Shown: piece after piece, positions 8,637 to 14,459 of the stretch
Layout of the letters: the number at the start of each line of letters is the position of its first letter
How positions within the stretch are numbered: position 1 is the stretch's first letter
Assembly: GCA_031993545.1 (NCBI GenBank)
Contig: DAMAHZ010000077.1
Location: 1-14,459 of the forward strand
Source of the DNA: UBA1535 sp002323775
GTDB taxonomy: Bacteria; Bacillota; Clostridia; Tissierellales; Sedimentibacteraceae
Length of the DNA stretch: 14,459 nt
Direction of reading: 5' to 3'
The notes under the pieces: model-generated
Seen by the model: only the letters and a program-made list of their open reading frames with translations
Databases searched by the model: none
Told to the model about the DNA's origin: nothing
Program-made: the position numbers and the translations under genes

Positions 8637-8799
8637 ATAATCTCCTTTTTAAAAAATAAATAAATGCTTCTATTACTCTAACTCTTTCATAATTTTTTAT
8701 AATTACTTTTCCTTGTTTAAATTGTTTGAAATTTTTATCAGTTTTATCTAAATATTCAGCATTTCACACAGCTCTCATAATTTCATTAATTTTTTCAAG
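8635..8799 (-). pseudogene. Remnant of an antitoxin-like gene
   Basis: Read on the minus strand, one frame runs from a Leu codon at 8799 to a TAA at 8637, interrupted by a TGA at 8766-8764. The flanking translation is EKINEIMRAV, then after the stop NAEYLDKTDKNFKQFKQGK followed by VIIKNYERV. The NAEYL..D..F.Q...GKVIIK pattern resembles RelB/YefM-type antitoxins of type II toxin-antitoxin pairs in Firmicutes. The in-frame stop, the absence of a clear ribosome site and the missing toxin gene argue that it is a broken relic. Assignment by eye only. Confidence 0.3.
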
Positions 8800-8829
8800 C
8801 TAATAATAATTATATAAAAAAAATGATAA

Positions 8830-8988
8830 AATATTGGCTATAAAAATAATAAGAATAATCATGGTTTTGGTTTAATAAACATAGAAAATATTATTAATAA
8901 ATATAATAATTCTTTAGATACTGAATATAGACACAATATATTTTCAGTTGATATTATTCTATATATTGATGAAAACAGTAAAAATTAA
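8830..8988 (+). pseudogene. C-terminal remnant of an AgrC/LytS-type sensor kinase
   Basis: An open frame begins just after a TAA (8827-8829) and ends at TAA 8986-8988. Its translation includes NNHGFGLINIENIINKYN followed by TEYRHNIFSVDIILYI. This is the G2-box and final strands of the GHKL ATPase domain found at the C-terminus of AgrC/NatK/LytS-like quorum or peptide sensors, where H/N-GxGLxNIxxIxxKY is characteristic. No start codon with a ribosome site exists and the rest of the kinase is absent, so only the tail survives. It points to a former peptide-responsive two-component system here. Confidence 0.5.
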
Positions 8989-9069
8989 TTTAGCATACTT
9001 GAAAATTCTAAAAAATCAATAAACACTCCACAACTCACAATAAAAATTTCATGTAATAAATTCAAAAAA

Positions 9070-9158
9070 ACTAATTTGTAATACAAAAACAACTAATTTC
9101 GAATAAATATATACTAATTTCGCCATACTTAGGCACAAAAAAATATTTGTGGTATAAT
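9070..9158 (+). promoter_or_regulatory. Candidate activator-dependent promoter with three phased repeats
   Basis: ACTAATTT occurs at 9070, 9092 and 9113 (spacing 22 and 21 bases), the last two continuing CG. A perfect TATAAT lies at 9153-9158, and the base run at the expected -35 position (9130-9135) does not resemble TTGACA. Direct repeats one every two helical turns just upstream of a weak -35 box are the layout of LytTR-family regulators (AgrA, ComE, VirR). The adjacent sensor-kinase remnant fits this. The regulator itself is not in the window, so the assignment is inference. Confidence 0.45.
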
Positions 9159-9306
9159 AACATTAATAATAAGAGACATAAATCATATCGCTCTAGGAAT
9201 TTAATTTGTGAAAGAAATACATATGTTTTAGAAGTATATTCAGTATTTTTTAAAGTGAGGCTCTAAAAAATATAATAACAAAGAATGGGCAACAATATAG
9301 ACTTAG

Positions 9307-9459
9307 TCTGAAATAAATGTAGATTATGTTTTATTAAGTAAAAACTACTTCATAGCAAAAGAAACATATTGTTTAAAATTAATAAGTAAAGTATATGATA
9401 ACAACATTAAGCAAGTTGAATCTTTTGTGAAATATAGCAAAACAATATTGCATAAATAA
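9307..9459 (+). pseudogene. Unrecognised 50-codon open frame, probably a gene remnant
   Basis: Between an in-frame TAG and the TAA at 9457 lies an open frame with ordinary protein-like composition, including NYFIAKETYCLKLISKV and KQVESFVKYSKTI. It has no usable start codon or ribosome site. I do not recognise the family. It lies downstream of the phased-repeat promoter and upstream of the protease gene; it may be the end of a decayed gene or a chance frame. Confidence 0.25.
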
Positions 9460-9594
9460 AAATTTTTTTTAATTTTGTCCCAGTTTGTAAATTTTTAAAG
9501 TTATATATAACATTAAATCAATTTAACTCATAAAACAATTTTAAAAATTTAATGAAAACATGTGAGGATGTGATTCCATTGGGAAATTAGTTGT

Positions 9595-9623
9595 TTCACT
9601 ACATAACTTCTTATAGGTATAAT
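9595..9623 (+). promoter_or_regulatory. Putative promoter of the protease-lipoprotein pair
   Basis: TTCACT (9595-9600), 17-base spacer, perfect TATAAT (9618-9623). The predicted start near 9630 gives a leader of about 75 bases to the ATG at 9705. The -35 box matches at four of six positions. Confidence 0.5.
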
Positions 9624-9704
9624 GACAATCACTACTAGAAAGTAACTTGGAAAAATAAAATAAAAAACTGGTTTGAATTAACTCACAAAAAAGGAGGAAG
9701 TTTT

Positions 9705-10733
9705 ATGAAATTTAAATTTAGATTTTTAAGTACGTTAATGTGTTTTTTAATGACTGTATCGTTTATACTACCAAAAGCTGTTAATGCTAATGAGGTGAAT
9801 AGCCCATTTGACAAAGAATACACGTCGAATTTTATGGATGTGAAAGATAAAAATATAGTTAGATCTGTAGAGCTATATTCAAACACTAATATTTCAGTAG
9901 CAACCTATTTAGAGTTCAGCCCAACAGGATATATGATTATCGATAATATATCAGGTTTGCCAATTGAGTTTTCTGAAGATAAGATTGTAAGTTTTATAAG
10001 TACTGCAGTAGAAAGAGTATATTATGGAGGACCATTAGAATATTATATCAAAGATTCAACAGGATATAATGATGAATTTGGAAACAAATGTGATATTCAA
10101 ACTTTCAAAAGTAAATATACAATTAACTTAAAGGAATATTTTAGTAATAACGCTGCAAACAAGTCCCATGGTTTGAGTAGCATATATTCTGATTTGTATA
10201 TTCCTGGATACTCACTTATGCCAAATTATAGGTATAATCCTAATGGAATTTGTGGCTCTACTGCAGCAGCTATGCTTATAATGTATCACGATAAATATAC
10301 AAATGATTACTATGTTCCGTCTTATTTGGAATCATCAAATGGCATATCACTAATTGAGTATTTAGTTCCTTTTATTGATGGAGTGGTACCTGGATCGACA
10401 ATATCTGATGCTGTAAATGGAATAAATGGTTATTTAAATGATCAAGCCTTTATTGGTACTGCATATTGGAACTCTGAATATTCCTTAACAAAAGGAGCTG
10501 CAACAATACTTCTTAGCAAGGAATCCCAATTTGGTGGGGTACATTGGGTAACAGCATATGGGATAAGACAGTATTATAATATAAACCCAGCAATGATAAT
10601 TTCAAAATCTGACACTTATACACAAGTTAATAATGTACCAACTTATTCAACAGTAATAGTTATTGATGGTTGGGGTTCAAAAGGAGTATTCATAGACAGA
10701 CAATATATTCTAGGAGCAGTGTACATGAAATGA
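9705..10733 (+). CDS. Secreted papain-fold cysteine protease (C39/C10-like)
   Basis: A 342-residue exported protein. The N-terminus has a Lys/Arg-rich start, a hydrophobic core (9-22) and a likely cleavage after AVNA (residue 28), a Sec signal peptide. A ~100-residue segment with ATYLEFSPTGYMIIDN resembles the propeptides of streptopain-like enzymes. The catalytic region shows NPNGICGSTAAAM with Cys183, GVHWVTAYGI with His280, and VIDGWGSKGVFID with Asp321, in the Cys-His-Asp/Asn order of papain-like peptidases; C39-like or C10 (streptopain) relatives fit best. It probably acts outside the cell or at the wall; the substrate is unknown. AAGGAGG lies seven bases before the ATG. Its TGA stop overlaps the ATG of the lipoprotein gene (ATGA), so the two are coupled. 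The pair is isolated among decayed sequences, suggesting acquired cargo. Confidence 0.75.
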   Translation: MKFKFRFLSTLMCFLMTVSFILPKAVNANEVNSPFDKEYTSNFMDVKDKNIVRSVELYSNTNISVATYLEFSPTGYMIIDNISGLPIEFSEDKIVSFISTAVERVYYGGPLEYYIKDSTGYNDEFGNKCDIQTFKSKYTINLKEYFSNNAANKSHGLSSIYSDLYIPGYSLMPNYRYNPNGICGSTAAAMLIMYHDKYTNDYYVPSYLESSNGISLIEYLVPFIDGVVPGSTISDAVNGINGYLNDQAFIGTAYWNSEYSLTKGAATILLSKESQFGGVHWVTAYGIRQYYNINPAMIISKSDTYTQVNNVPTYSTVIVIDGWGSKGVFIDRQYILGAVYMK

Positions 10734-11041
10734 AAAAATTGCTAACCTTCTCATTAATAGTGTTAATATTATTTATTGCTGGTTGTAGCAACACAAAAAA
10801 AGCGGATGATGATACATGGATAAAGATACAAGTAATTATTAAAAATATTAGTGATGGTTATATATATGTTGCTGAAATTAAATCTGGAGAAGTTACATAT
10901 GGTATGTATAATATAGAGCGTGATGATTTATTGAAAAAGGAAAATTTTAAAATTGGAGATATTTTGGAGATAGAATATAAAATCAAAGAGGATTGTGCCC
11001 CTCCAATTATAAAATTAAAATCATTTAAAATACTGCCATAA
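10730..11041 (+). CDS. Small lipoprotein coupled to the protease gene
   Basis: A 103-residue protein beginning MKKLLTFSLIVLILF and a clear lipobox IAGC with the lipidated Cys at residue 19, so the mature part (~85 residues) is anchored to the outer face of the membrane. The mature part alternates short hydrophobic and polar stretches, for example GYIYVAEIKSGEV and GDILEIEYKI, suggesting a small beta-barrel such as an OB-like (DUF3221-type) fold. I do not recognise the family firmly. The start ATG overlaps the protease stop; a longer reading from 10670 lies inside the protease gene and lacks a signal peptide at its start, so it is rejected. Tight coupling to a secreted protease suggests a partner, immunity or inhibitor role, which is inference. 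Confidence 0.75.
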   Translation: MKKLLTFSLIVLILFIAGCSNTKKADDDTWIKIQVIIKNISDGYIYVAEIKSGEVTYGMYNIERDDLLKKENFKIGDILEIEYKIKEDCAPPIIKLKSFKILP

Positions 11042-11133
11042 AAATCTAGTAGGCATTTAATATTAATTTAATAATATATATCTTCTAATGTTGTTTTCAT
11101 TGTTTAATATTAGTAATAGTAGTCGATAAGATA

Positions 11134-11166
11134 GGGCTATTAGGAATCTTCTGTAGTCCTTTTCTT
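11134..11166 (+). terminator. Weak terminator candidate after the lipoprotein gene
   Basis: GGGCTA (11134-11139) pairs with TAGTCC (11154-11159, one G-U) around a 14-base loop that can itself pair partly, followed by TTTTCTT. It lies about 90 bases past the lipoprotein stop. Confidence 0.35.
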
Positions 11167-11275
11167 ATGTTTATTGTTATTTTATATATATAGTCTTAGA
11201 AATATTTAATATAATTGCAAAAAGAGGAAATATATTAAATATAATATTAAAACTTATTTTTGTTAACGTGCATGA

Positions 11276-11539
11276 ATGTATTGGTTAACTCATCGTGTAA
11301 TTTATCCTCAAGGAGTTAAGATATAAGCTAAAGAATTTGTAAAGCATATAAGAATCGAATAAACAGATTTAGTGACAATCAATGGTGAATATTATAGGGT
11401 TCGCAGATACCAAGGTTATCTTAATTATATTGATAATGCAATAGTTTTATTATCACGGAAAGCTAAAGCTAGTTTTGCTCTAGATAACATGAAAATATTT
11501 CTAAGTATAGATATAGAACTATCTAATTTTAAATATTAA
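11276..11539 (+). pseudogene. Broken 88-codon gene remnant with two in-frame stops
   Basis: One frame from an ATG at 11276 to a TAA at 11537 reads sensibly but is cut by TAA at 11324-11326 and 11360-11362. Pieces include MYWLTHRVIYPQGVKI, then AKEFVKHIRIE, then TDLVTINGEYYRVRRYQGY and AIVLLSRKAKASFALDNM. Both stops are one base from CAA, AAA or GAA codons. The basic, Tyr/Arg-rich character recalls fragments of transposase or recombinase C-termini, but I do not recognise the family. The last 55 codons could be read from a GTG at 11372, yet no ribosome site is present. Confidence 0.35.
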
Positions 11540-11591
11540 AGCATTACAGTATTAAAAAATTACCAAGTTTCTTAAGAATTTATGAAGATTA

Positions 11592-11629
11592 AAAAAGCTC
11601 TGAAAAATTATTATTCTTCAGAGCTTTTT
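11592..11629. terminator. Bidirectional terminator between accessory region and aminopeptidase
   Basis: A 13-bp perfect stem, AAAAAGCTCTGAA (11592-11604) with TTCAGAGCTTTTT (11617-11629), 12-base loop, with T-runs on both strands. It lies 22 bases beyond the minus-strand aminopeptidase stop and closes the plus-strand region as well. Confidence 0.88.
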
Positions 11630-11651
11630 AACTATTTTAATTTACAAACTT

Positions 11652-13067
11652 CTATAAATAATTATTATAGAAAGCTAAATATGCCTTGTATGTTTCGTAA
11701 ACGTCAGTCTTGCTTACTACCTCATATGGTGCGTGCATGCTTATTACCGGAACTCCTATGTCTACTACATCCATGTTGTGGTTTGCTAGTATGTAGGCTA
11801 TTGTTCCTCCGCCTCCTTGGTCAACCTTTCCAAGTTCCGAAGTTTGCCAATTTATTTTGTTGTCATTGAATAGCTTTCTTATTTTTCCTACGAATTCAGC
11901 GTTTGCATCGTTGCAGCCGCCTTTTCCGCCGCTTCCTGTGTATTTAACAATTGTTACGCCTTTTCCTATTACAGCTGTGTTTAATTTTTCAGAAACTGAT
12001 GGATAAGTTGGGTCAAGAGCTGCTGCCACATCTGCTGATAAAACACTGCTGTTTGCTAATGTTCTTCGTAGTGTCAAGCCGTTTGAACGCTTGCTGTTTT
12101 CAAGCTCTATCATTTCTGATACAAGATTGTTGAAGAATTCAGAGTGCATTCCAGTGCTTCCTTCGCTACCAACTTCTTCTTTGTCTACAAGCAAAGCAAC
12201 TGCTGTCTTAGCATTGTTTTTAACTTCAAATATCGCTCTTAGTGAAGTAAATGCACATACTCTGTCATCATGTCCGTATGCTGCAATTAAGCCTCTGTCA
12301 AATCCAACATCTCTTGCTTTTCCTGCTGGAACTATTTCAAGCTCTGCTGATATAAAGTCTTCTTCTTCTATTCCATATTTTTGATTTAATATTTCCAGTA
12401 TATTTCTTTTGAATTTATTCTTTTCATCTTTGTCATCATGTGGTAAGCTTCCAACTATTACATTTAAGCTTTCACCTTCGATTCCCTCACGCAAAGTCTT
12501 TGTATTTTGATCCTTTGCTAAGTGAGGCAACAAATCAGATATGTAGAATATTGGATCTTCATCCTTGTCACCAACTGCTATATCTACACTTTGTCCATCT
12601 CTTTTAATCACTTTTCCGTACAGTGCAAGTGGAGTAGCAACCCATTGGTATTTTCTTATACCACCATAATAATGAGTTTTCAACAAAGTTAATCCTGAAT
12701 CTTCATACATAGGGTTTTGCTTGATGTCTATTCTTGGAGCATCTACATGGCTTCCAACTACGTTTAGACCTTTCTCAAGAGGTTCTTTTCCTACAACTAC
12801 TAGAGCAACCATTTTACCCTTGTTTTCACAATAGAATTTTGTTCCTGCTGTTAGTTTTTTAACTGAGCTAAAAGGTACAAAGCCCTCTTTTTCAGCCCTT
12901 CTAATAGCTTCTTTTACTGATTCTCTCTCTGTCTTTCCAGCATCAAGAAATGCCTTATAGTCCTCAGAAACACTAAAAACTGCTTTTTTAGCTTTTTCGT
13001 CAATTTCTTCCCAAACGAAGTTTCTCTCATAAAATAAAGGACTTTTTTTCTCTTTTTTATCTGCCAT
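11652..13067 (-). CDS. apeA: M18 family aminopeptidase
   Basis: A 471-residue cytoplasmic zinc aminopeptidase of the M18 family (aspartyl aminopeptidase / ApeA group), which removes N-terminal residues from peptides; members assemble as dodecameric shells. All dinuclear-metal and catalytic motifs are present: GSHVDAPRID with His107 and Asp109, GHDDRV with Asp267, DKEEVGSEGSTGM with Glu297/Glu298, SADVAAALDP with Asp346, and SMHAPYEV with His445. HYYGGIRKYQW (132-142) is also typical. The length matches the family. The start is the ATG at 13067, five bases after AAGGAGG; an in-frame GTG at 13088 would place that ribosome site inside the coding sequence. Its composition is less AT-biased than its neighbours, as expected of a conserved core gene. 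It is followed by a strong terminator; the 89-base gap upstream shows no promoter I would defend. Confidence 0.95.
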   Translation of the reverse strand: MADKKEKKSPLFYERNFVWEEIDEKAKKAVFSVSEDYKAFLDAGKTERESVKEAIRRAEKEGFVPFSSVKKLTAGTKFYCENKGKMVALVVVGKEPLEKGLNVVGSHVDAPRIDIKQNPMYEDSGLTLLKTHYYGGIRKYQWVATPLALYGKVIKRDGQSVDIAVGDKDEDPIFYISDLLPHLAKDQNTKTLREGIEGESLNVIVGSLPHDDKDEKNKFKRNILEILNQKYGIEEEDFISAELEIVPAGKARDVGFDRGLIAAYGHDDRVCAFTSLRAIFEVKNNAKTAVALLVDKEEVGSEGSTGMHSEFFNNLVSEMIELENSKRSNGLTLRRTLANSSVLSADVAAALDPTYPSVSEKLNTAVIGKGVTIVKYTGSGGKGGCNDANAEFVGKIRKLFNDNKINWQTSELGKVDQGGGGTIAYILANHNMDVVDIGVPVISMHAPYEVVSKTDVYETYKAYLAFYNNYL

Positions 13068-13156
13068 TTTTTCCTCCTTATAGTACACAAGCCAAAGCTT
13101 AGCTATTCAAAGATTAAAAAGCGAAACAAGTTTAGCTCTATAGCAATAGCTTGTAT

Positions 13157-13639
13157 TTATTCAACAAATTTGATATTTGTTAAATACATATTTTTATTTT
13201 TTATTATGCAACTAATATTATAATCTTTTATAAAACTACTTGCAATAGGAATTTTATTATTAGTTTCACCATTTAGAATTGTCCACTCGAGGTTTGCAAG
13301 CATTTTAACTGAATTTTCAGTAATTTCTATGCTTTTTATTTTTTTAATTTTCACTTTAGTTGTATATTCATAATCTGTAGGATTATTATATATATGCGTC
13401 AACAAGCTCATATCTGAATCAAGCTGAGCTTCATTTTCTATCTTGGACAAATCTTTTTTTAAGTTTTCTAAAACCTTATCATCTTTTTCACCATATAAAA
13501 AATTGTTTATTATGGCAATTCTTTCGTTCAATAGTCTTTCTACCTCATACTGCTCCTTAAAATTCTCGTATCTCCCTAAAGCTCCCATGCTAAGCATAGA
13601 TGTTATAATAAAAAAATATACAAATATTGCTTTTCTCAT
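13157..13639 (-). CDS. Small exported or membrane-anchored protein of unknown function
   Basis: A 160-residue protein I do not recognise. It opens with MRKAIFVYFFIITSMLSMGA, a short positively charged start and a ~17-residue hydrophobic segment that could be a signal peptide or a single membrane anchor; no lipobox is present. Residues ~24-72 are charged and probably helical (ENFKEQYEVERLL, LENLKKDLSKIE). The C-terminal half (~94-158) alternates in a beta-like pattern with KIKSIEI and KNKNMYLTNIKF. An AGGGGG ribosome site lies about eight bases before the ATG. It ends 89 bases before the aminopeptidase start on the same strand, so co-transcription is possible but unproven. Function not assignable. 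Confidence 0.7.
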   Translation of the reverse strand: MRKAIFVYFFIITSMLSMGALGRYENFKEQYEVERLLNERIAIINNFLYGEKDDKVLENLKKDLSKIENEAQLDSDMSLLTHIYNNPTDYEYTTKVKIKKIKSIEITENSVKMLANLEWTILNGETNNKIPIASSFIKDYNISCIIKNKNMYLTNIKFVE

Positions 13640-13797
13640 TGCTACAACCCCCTATAGTAAATTTTACATAACTCAGTATAAATAGTTTAGGACAATAAGT
13701 TTAGCAATAATTGTCATATGAAAATAAAAATTATATGTTGTTTTTTTACAAATAAAGATTTATAAATGCTTATTTTTTTCATTCGACAGCATTCTAA

Positions 13798-13820
13798 TAA
13801 AAAAGCAAACTATGTTCGCT
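13798..13820 (-). terminator. Second, tandem terminator after the LacI-family gene
   Basis: On the minus strand AGCGAAC (13820-13814) pairs with GTTTGCT (13810-13804, one G-U) over a three-base loop ATA, followed by TTTTTT. It follows the larger hairpin at 13827-13874. Confidence 0.65.
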
Positions 13821-13826
13821 CCATAA

Positions 13827-13874
13827 AAAAATCCTTGTAGAAATTACAAATATATATTTTCTACAAAGATTTTT
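13827..13874 (-). terminator. Terminator of the LacI-family regulator gene
   Basis: A 17-bp stem (13827-13843 with 13858-13874, one G-U) and a 14-base loop, ending in a run of T on the minus strand and also flanked by T on the plus strand. It begins 27 bases past the regulator stop codon. Confidence 0.85.
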
Positions 13875-13900
13875 AATTATATCGTTTCATGCAGTTAATG

Positions 13901-14459
13901 CTATTTTTCCAATATTTTAACGCTTTCTCTTTTTTCAATTGTAAATGGCAGCTCTATTAAGCCAGCTTGTCGTTTCTCAGCTTTTATTGTTTTAATCAGA
14001 GTTCTCATTCCTACTGCTCCATAATCATAAAATGGCTCTCCAACAGTAGTCAACTGAGGTCTTACAACTTGACCCTCTCTGATATTGCCAAATCCCATCA
14101 CAGATACATCTTCGGGAACATTTATTCCATTATCAAGCAAATAGTTCATAATTCCTATAGCCAGTTCATCATTGCTGCAAAGTATTGCATCGATTTTTTT
14201 GATATCCTTTAATACATCCGGTCCTAATGTATAAGCATGATTGTATCTTCTTCCTCCTGCTGAATATATGCTTGAAGCTTTTACAGCAAGTTCGTTGTCT
14301 TTTAATGCTTTTTTATATCCGGATATTTTTTGTTCTTCAGCAGTAACTGTGTCATCAAAATCAGAAATATATGCGATTTTCTTATGTCCTTGTTTTATAA
14401 GAAAGTTAGTCGCTTCTTGTCCTGCTGCAAAATAGTCTATAGATATATGCTCCATGTCT
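13901..14459 (-). CDS. LacI-family transcriptional regulator, C-terminal part (runs off window)
   Basis: The visible ~185 residues are the C-terminal, sugar-binding-like domain of a LacI/GalR repressor. Typical elements appear in order: IDYFAAGQEATNFLIKQGHK followed by KIAYISD, the SGYKKAL segment, IDAILCSNDELAIGIMNYL, GINVPEDVSVMGFGN, RPQLTTVGEP and a closing LPFTIEKRESV. The frame is open at the right edge, with an Asp codon before the first visible Met, so that Met is internal; the N-terminal helix-turn-helix, normally ~60 residues, lies outside. The effector would be a sugar or related metabolite and cannot be told from this part. Two terminators follow the stop, so it is the last gene of its transcript. 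Confidence 0.92.
   Translation of the reverse strand, partial: DMEHISIDYFAAGQEATNFLIKQGHKKIAYISDFDDTVTAEEQKISGYKKALKDNELAVKASSIYSAGGRRYNHAYTLGPDVLKDIKKIDAILCSNDELAIGIMNYLLDNGINVPEDVSVMGFGNIREGQVVRPQLTTVGEPFYDYGAVGMRTLIKTIKAEKRQAGLIELPFTIEKRESVKILEK

Larger units (their letters stand above)
8990..9694. other. AT-rich intergenic stretch with little coding capacity
   Basis: About 700 bases of very AT-rich DNA before the protease gene. It holds the phased CTAATTT repeats with a TATAAT box, a 50-codon broken frame (9307-9459) and the putative protease promoter, each listed separately. I found no intact gene with a ribosome site on either strand, and no tRNA or direct-repeat array. Confidence 0.6.
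11042..11591. other. AT-rich stretch between lipoprotein and bidirectional terminator
   Basis: About 550 bases without an intact gene. It contains a weak terminator candidate (11134-11166) and a broken reading frame (11276-11539), both listed separately. Two GTTAAC palindromes flank 11262-11290. No tRNA, array or insertion-sequence ends were seen. Confidence 0.55.

Noticed and set aside
9070..9120. CRISPR-like array from the three CTAATTT repeats
   Set aside because: The repeats are only eight to ten bases with ~13-base gaps and occur three times, with no cas genes; a regulator-binding site fits better.
9582..9589. A reverse-orientation copy of the CTAATTTC repeat next to the protease promoter
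   Set aside because: There is no partner 21-22 bases away, and an eight-base match is expected by chance in such AT-rich DNA.
9165..9704. A small AgrD-like or bacteriocin peptide gene downstream of the phased repeats
   Set aside because: I looked for a short frame with a ribosome site and found only stop-broken fragments such as MGNNIDLV.
10670..10729. Longer start for the lipoprotein gene inside the protease gene
   Set aside because: It would bury the signal peptide and lipobox twenty residues in; the ATG at 10730 gives a standard lipoprotein N-terminus.
11262..11290. Paired GTTAAC sites as insertion-sequence ends or attachment sites
   Set aside because: Each is a six-base palindrome in AT-rich DNA with no longer repeat around it; chance is sufficient.
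11582..12384. Plus-strand open frames opposite the aminopeptidase gene
   Set aside because: They are shadows of a conserved, well-supported minus-strand gene; the first one also begins in the terminator.
13088..13088. GTG start for the aminopeptidase
   Set aside because: It would place the AAGGAGG ribosome site inside the coding sequence; the ATG at 13067 has ideal spacing.

Overview
The window looks like the chromosome of a low-GC Gram-positive anaerobe (Bacillota, class Clostridia). The left edge carries the first ~1,060 bases of a 16S rRNA gene on the minus strand with clostridial-type sequence. Protein genes are AT-rich, have strong AGGAGG-type ribosome binding sites, and their relatives are typical of Clostridia. 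I cannot name a genus with confidence from sequence alone.

Region 1 (1-1585, minus strand): 5' part of a 16S gene, its leader with boxA-like sequences and hairpins, and three tandem promoters (TTGACA, 17-base spacer, TATACT / TAGAAT / TAAACT) that are diverged copies of one another.

Region 2 (1630-6457, minus strand): a tight three-gene operon, transcribed right to left. It encodes an SbcD/YhaO-like phosphoesterase (whose GNHD motif reads GNND), an SbcC/YhaN-like ATPase with two central membrane segments instead of a zinc hook, and a COG1768-type metallophosphoesterase with an extra central segment. A DNA-end or repair-related role is inferred from the families.

Region 3 (6697-8636): a RimJ/RimL-like acetyltransferase (minus) and an MFS transporter (plus) leave divergently from two promoters whose -35 boxes abut. 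A 23-bp perfect hairpin ends the transporter unit.

Region 4 (8624-11629): an accessory, partly decayed stretch. It holds remnants of an antitoxin-like gene, the C-terminal end of an AgrC/LytS-type sensor kinase, three CTAATTT repeats phased at 21-22 bp ahead of a TATAAT box, and two unrecognised broken reading frames. The intact cargo is a secreted papain-fold cysteine protease whose stop codon overlaps the start of a small lipoprotein gene.

Region 5 (11652-14459, minus strand): an M18 aminopeptidase, a small exported or membrane-anchored protein of unknown function, and the C-terminal part of a LacI-family regulator running off the right edge, separated by clear terminators.
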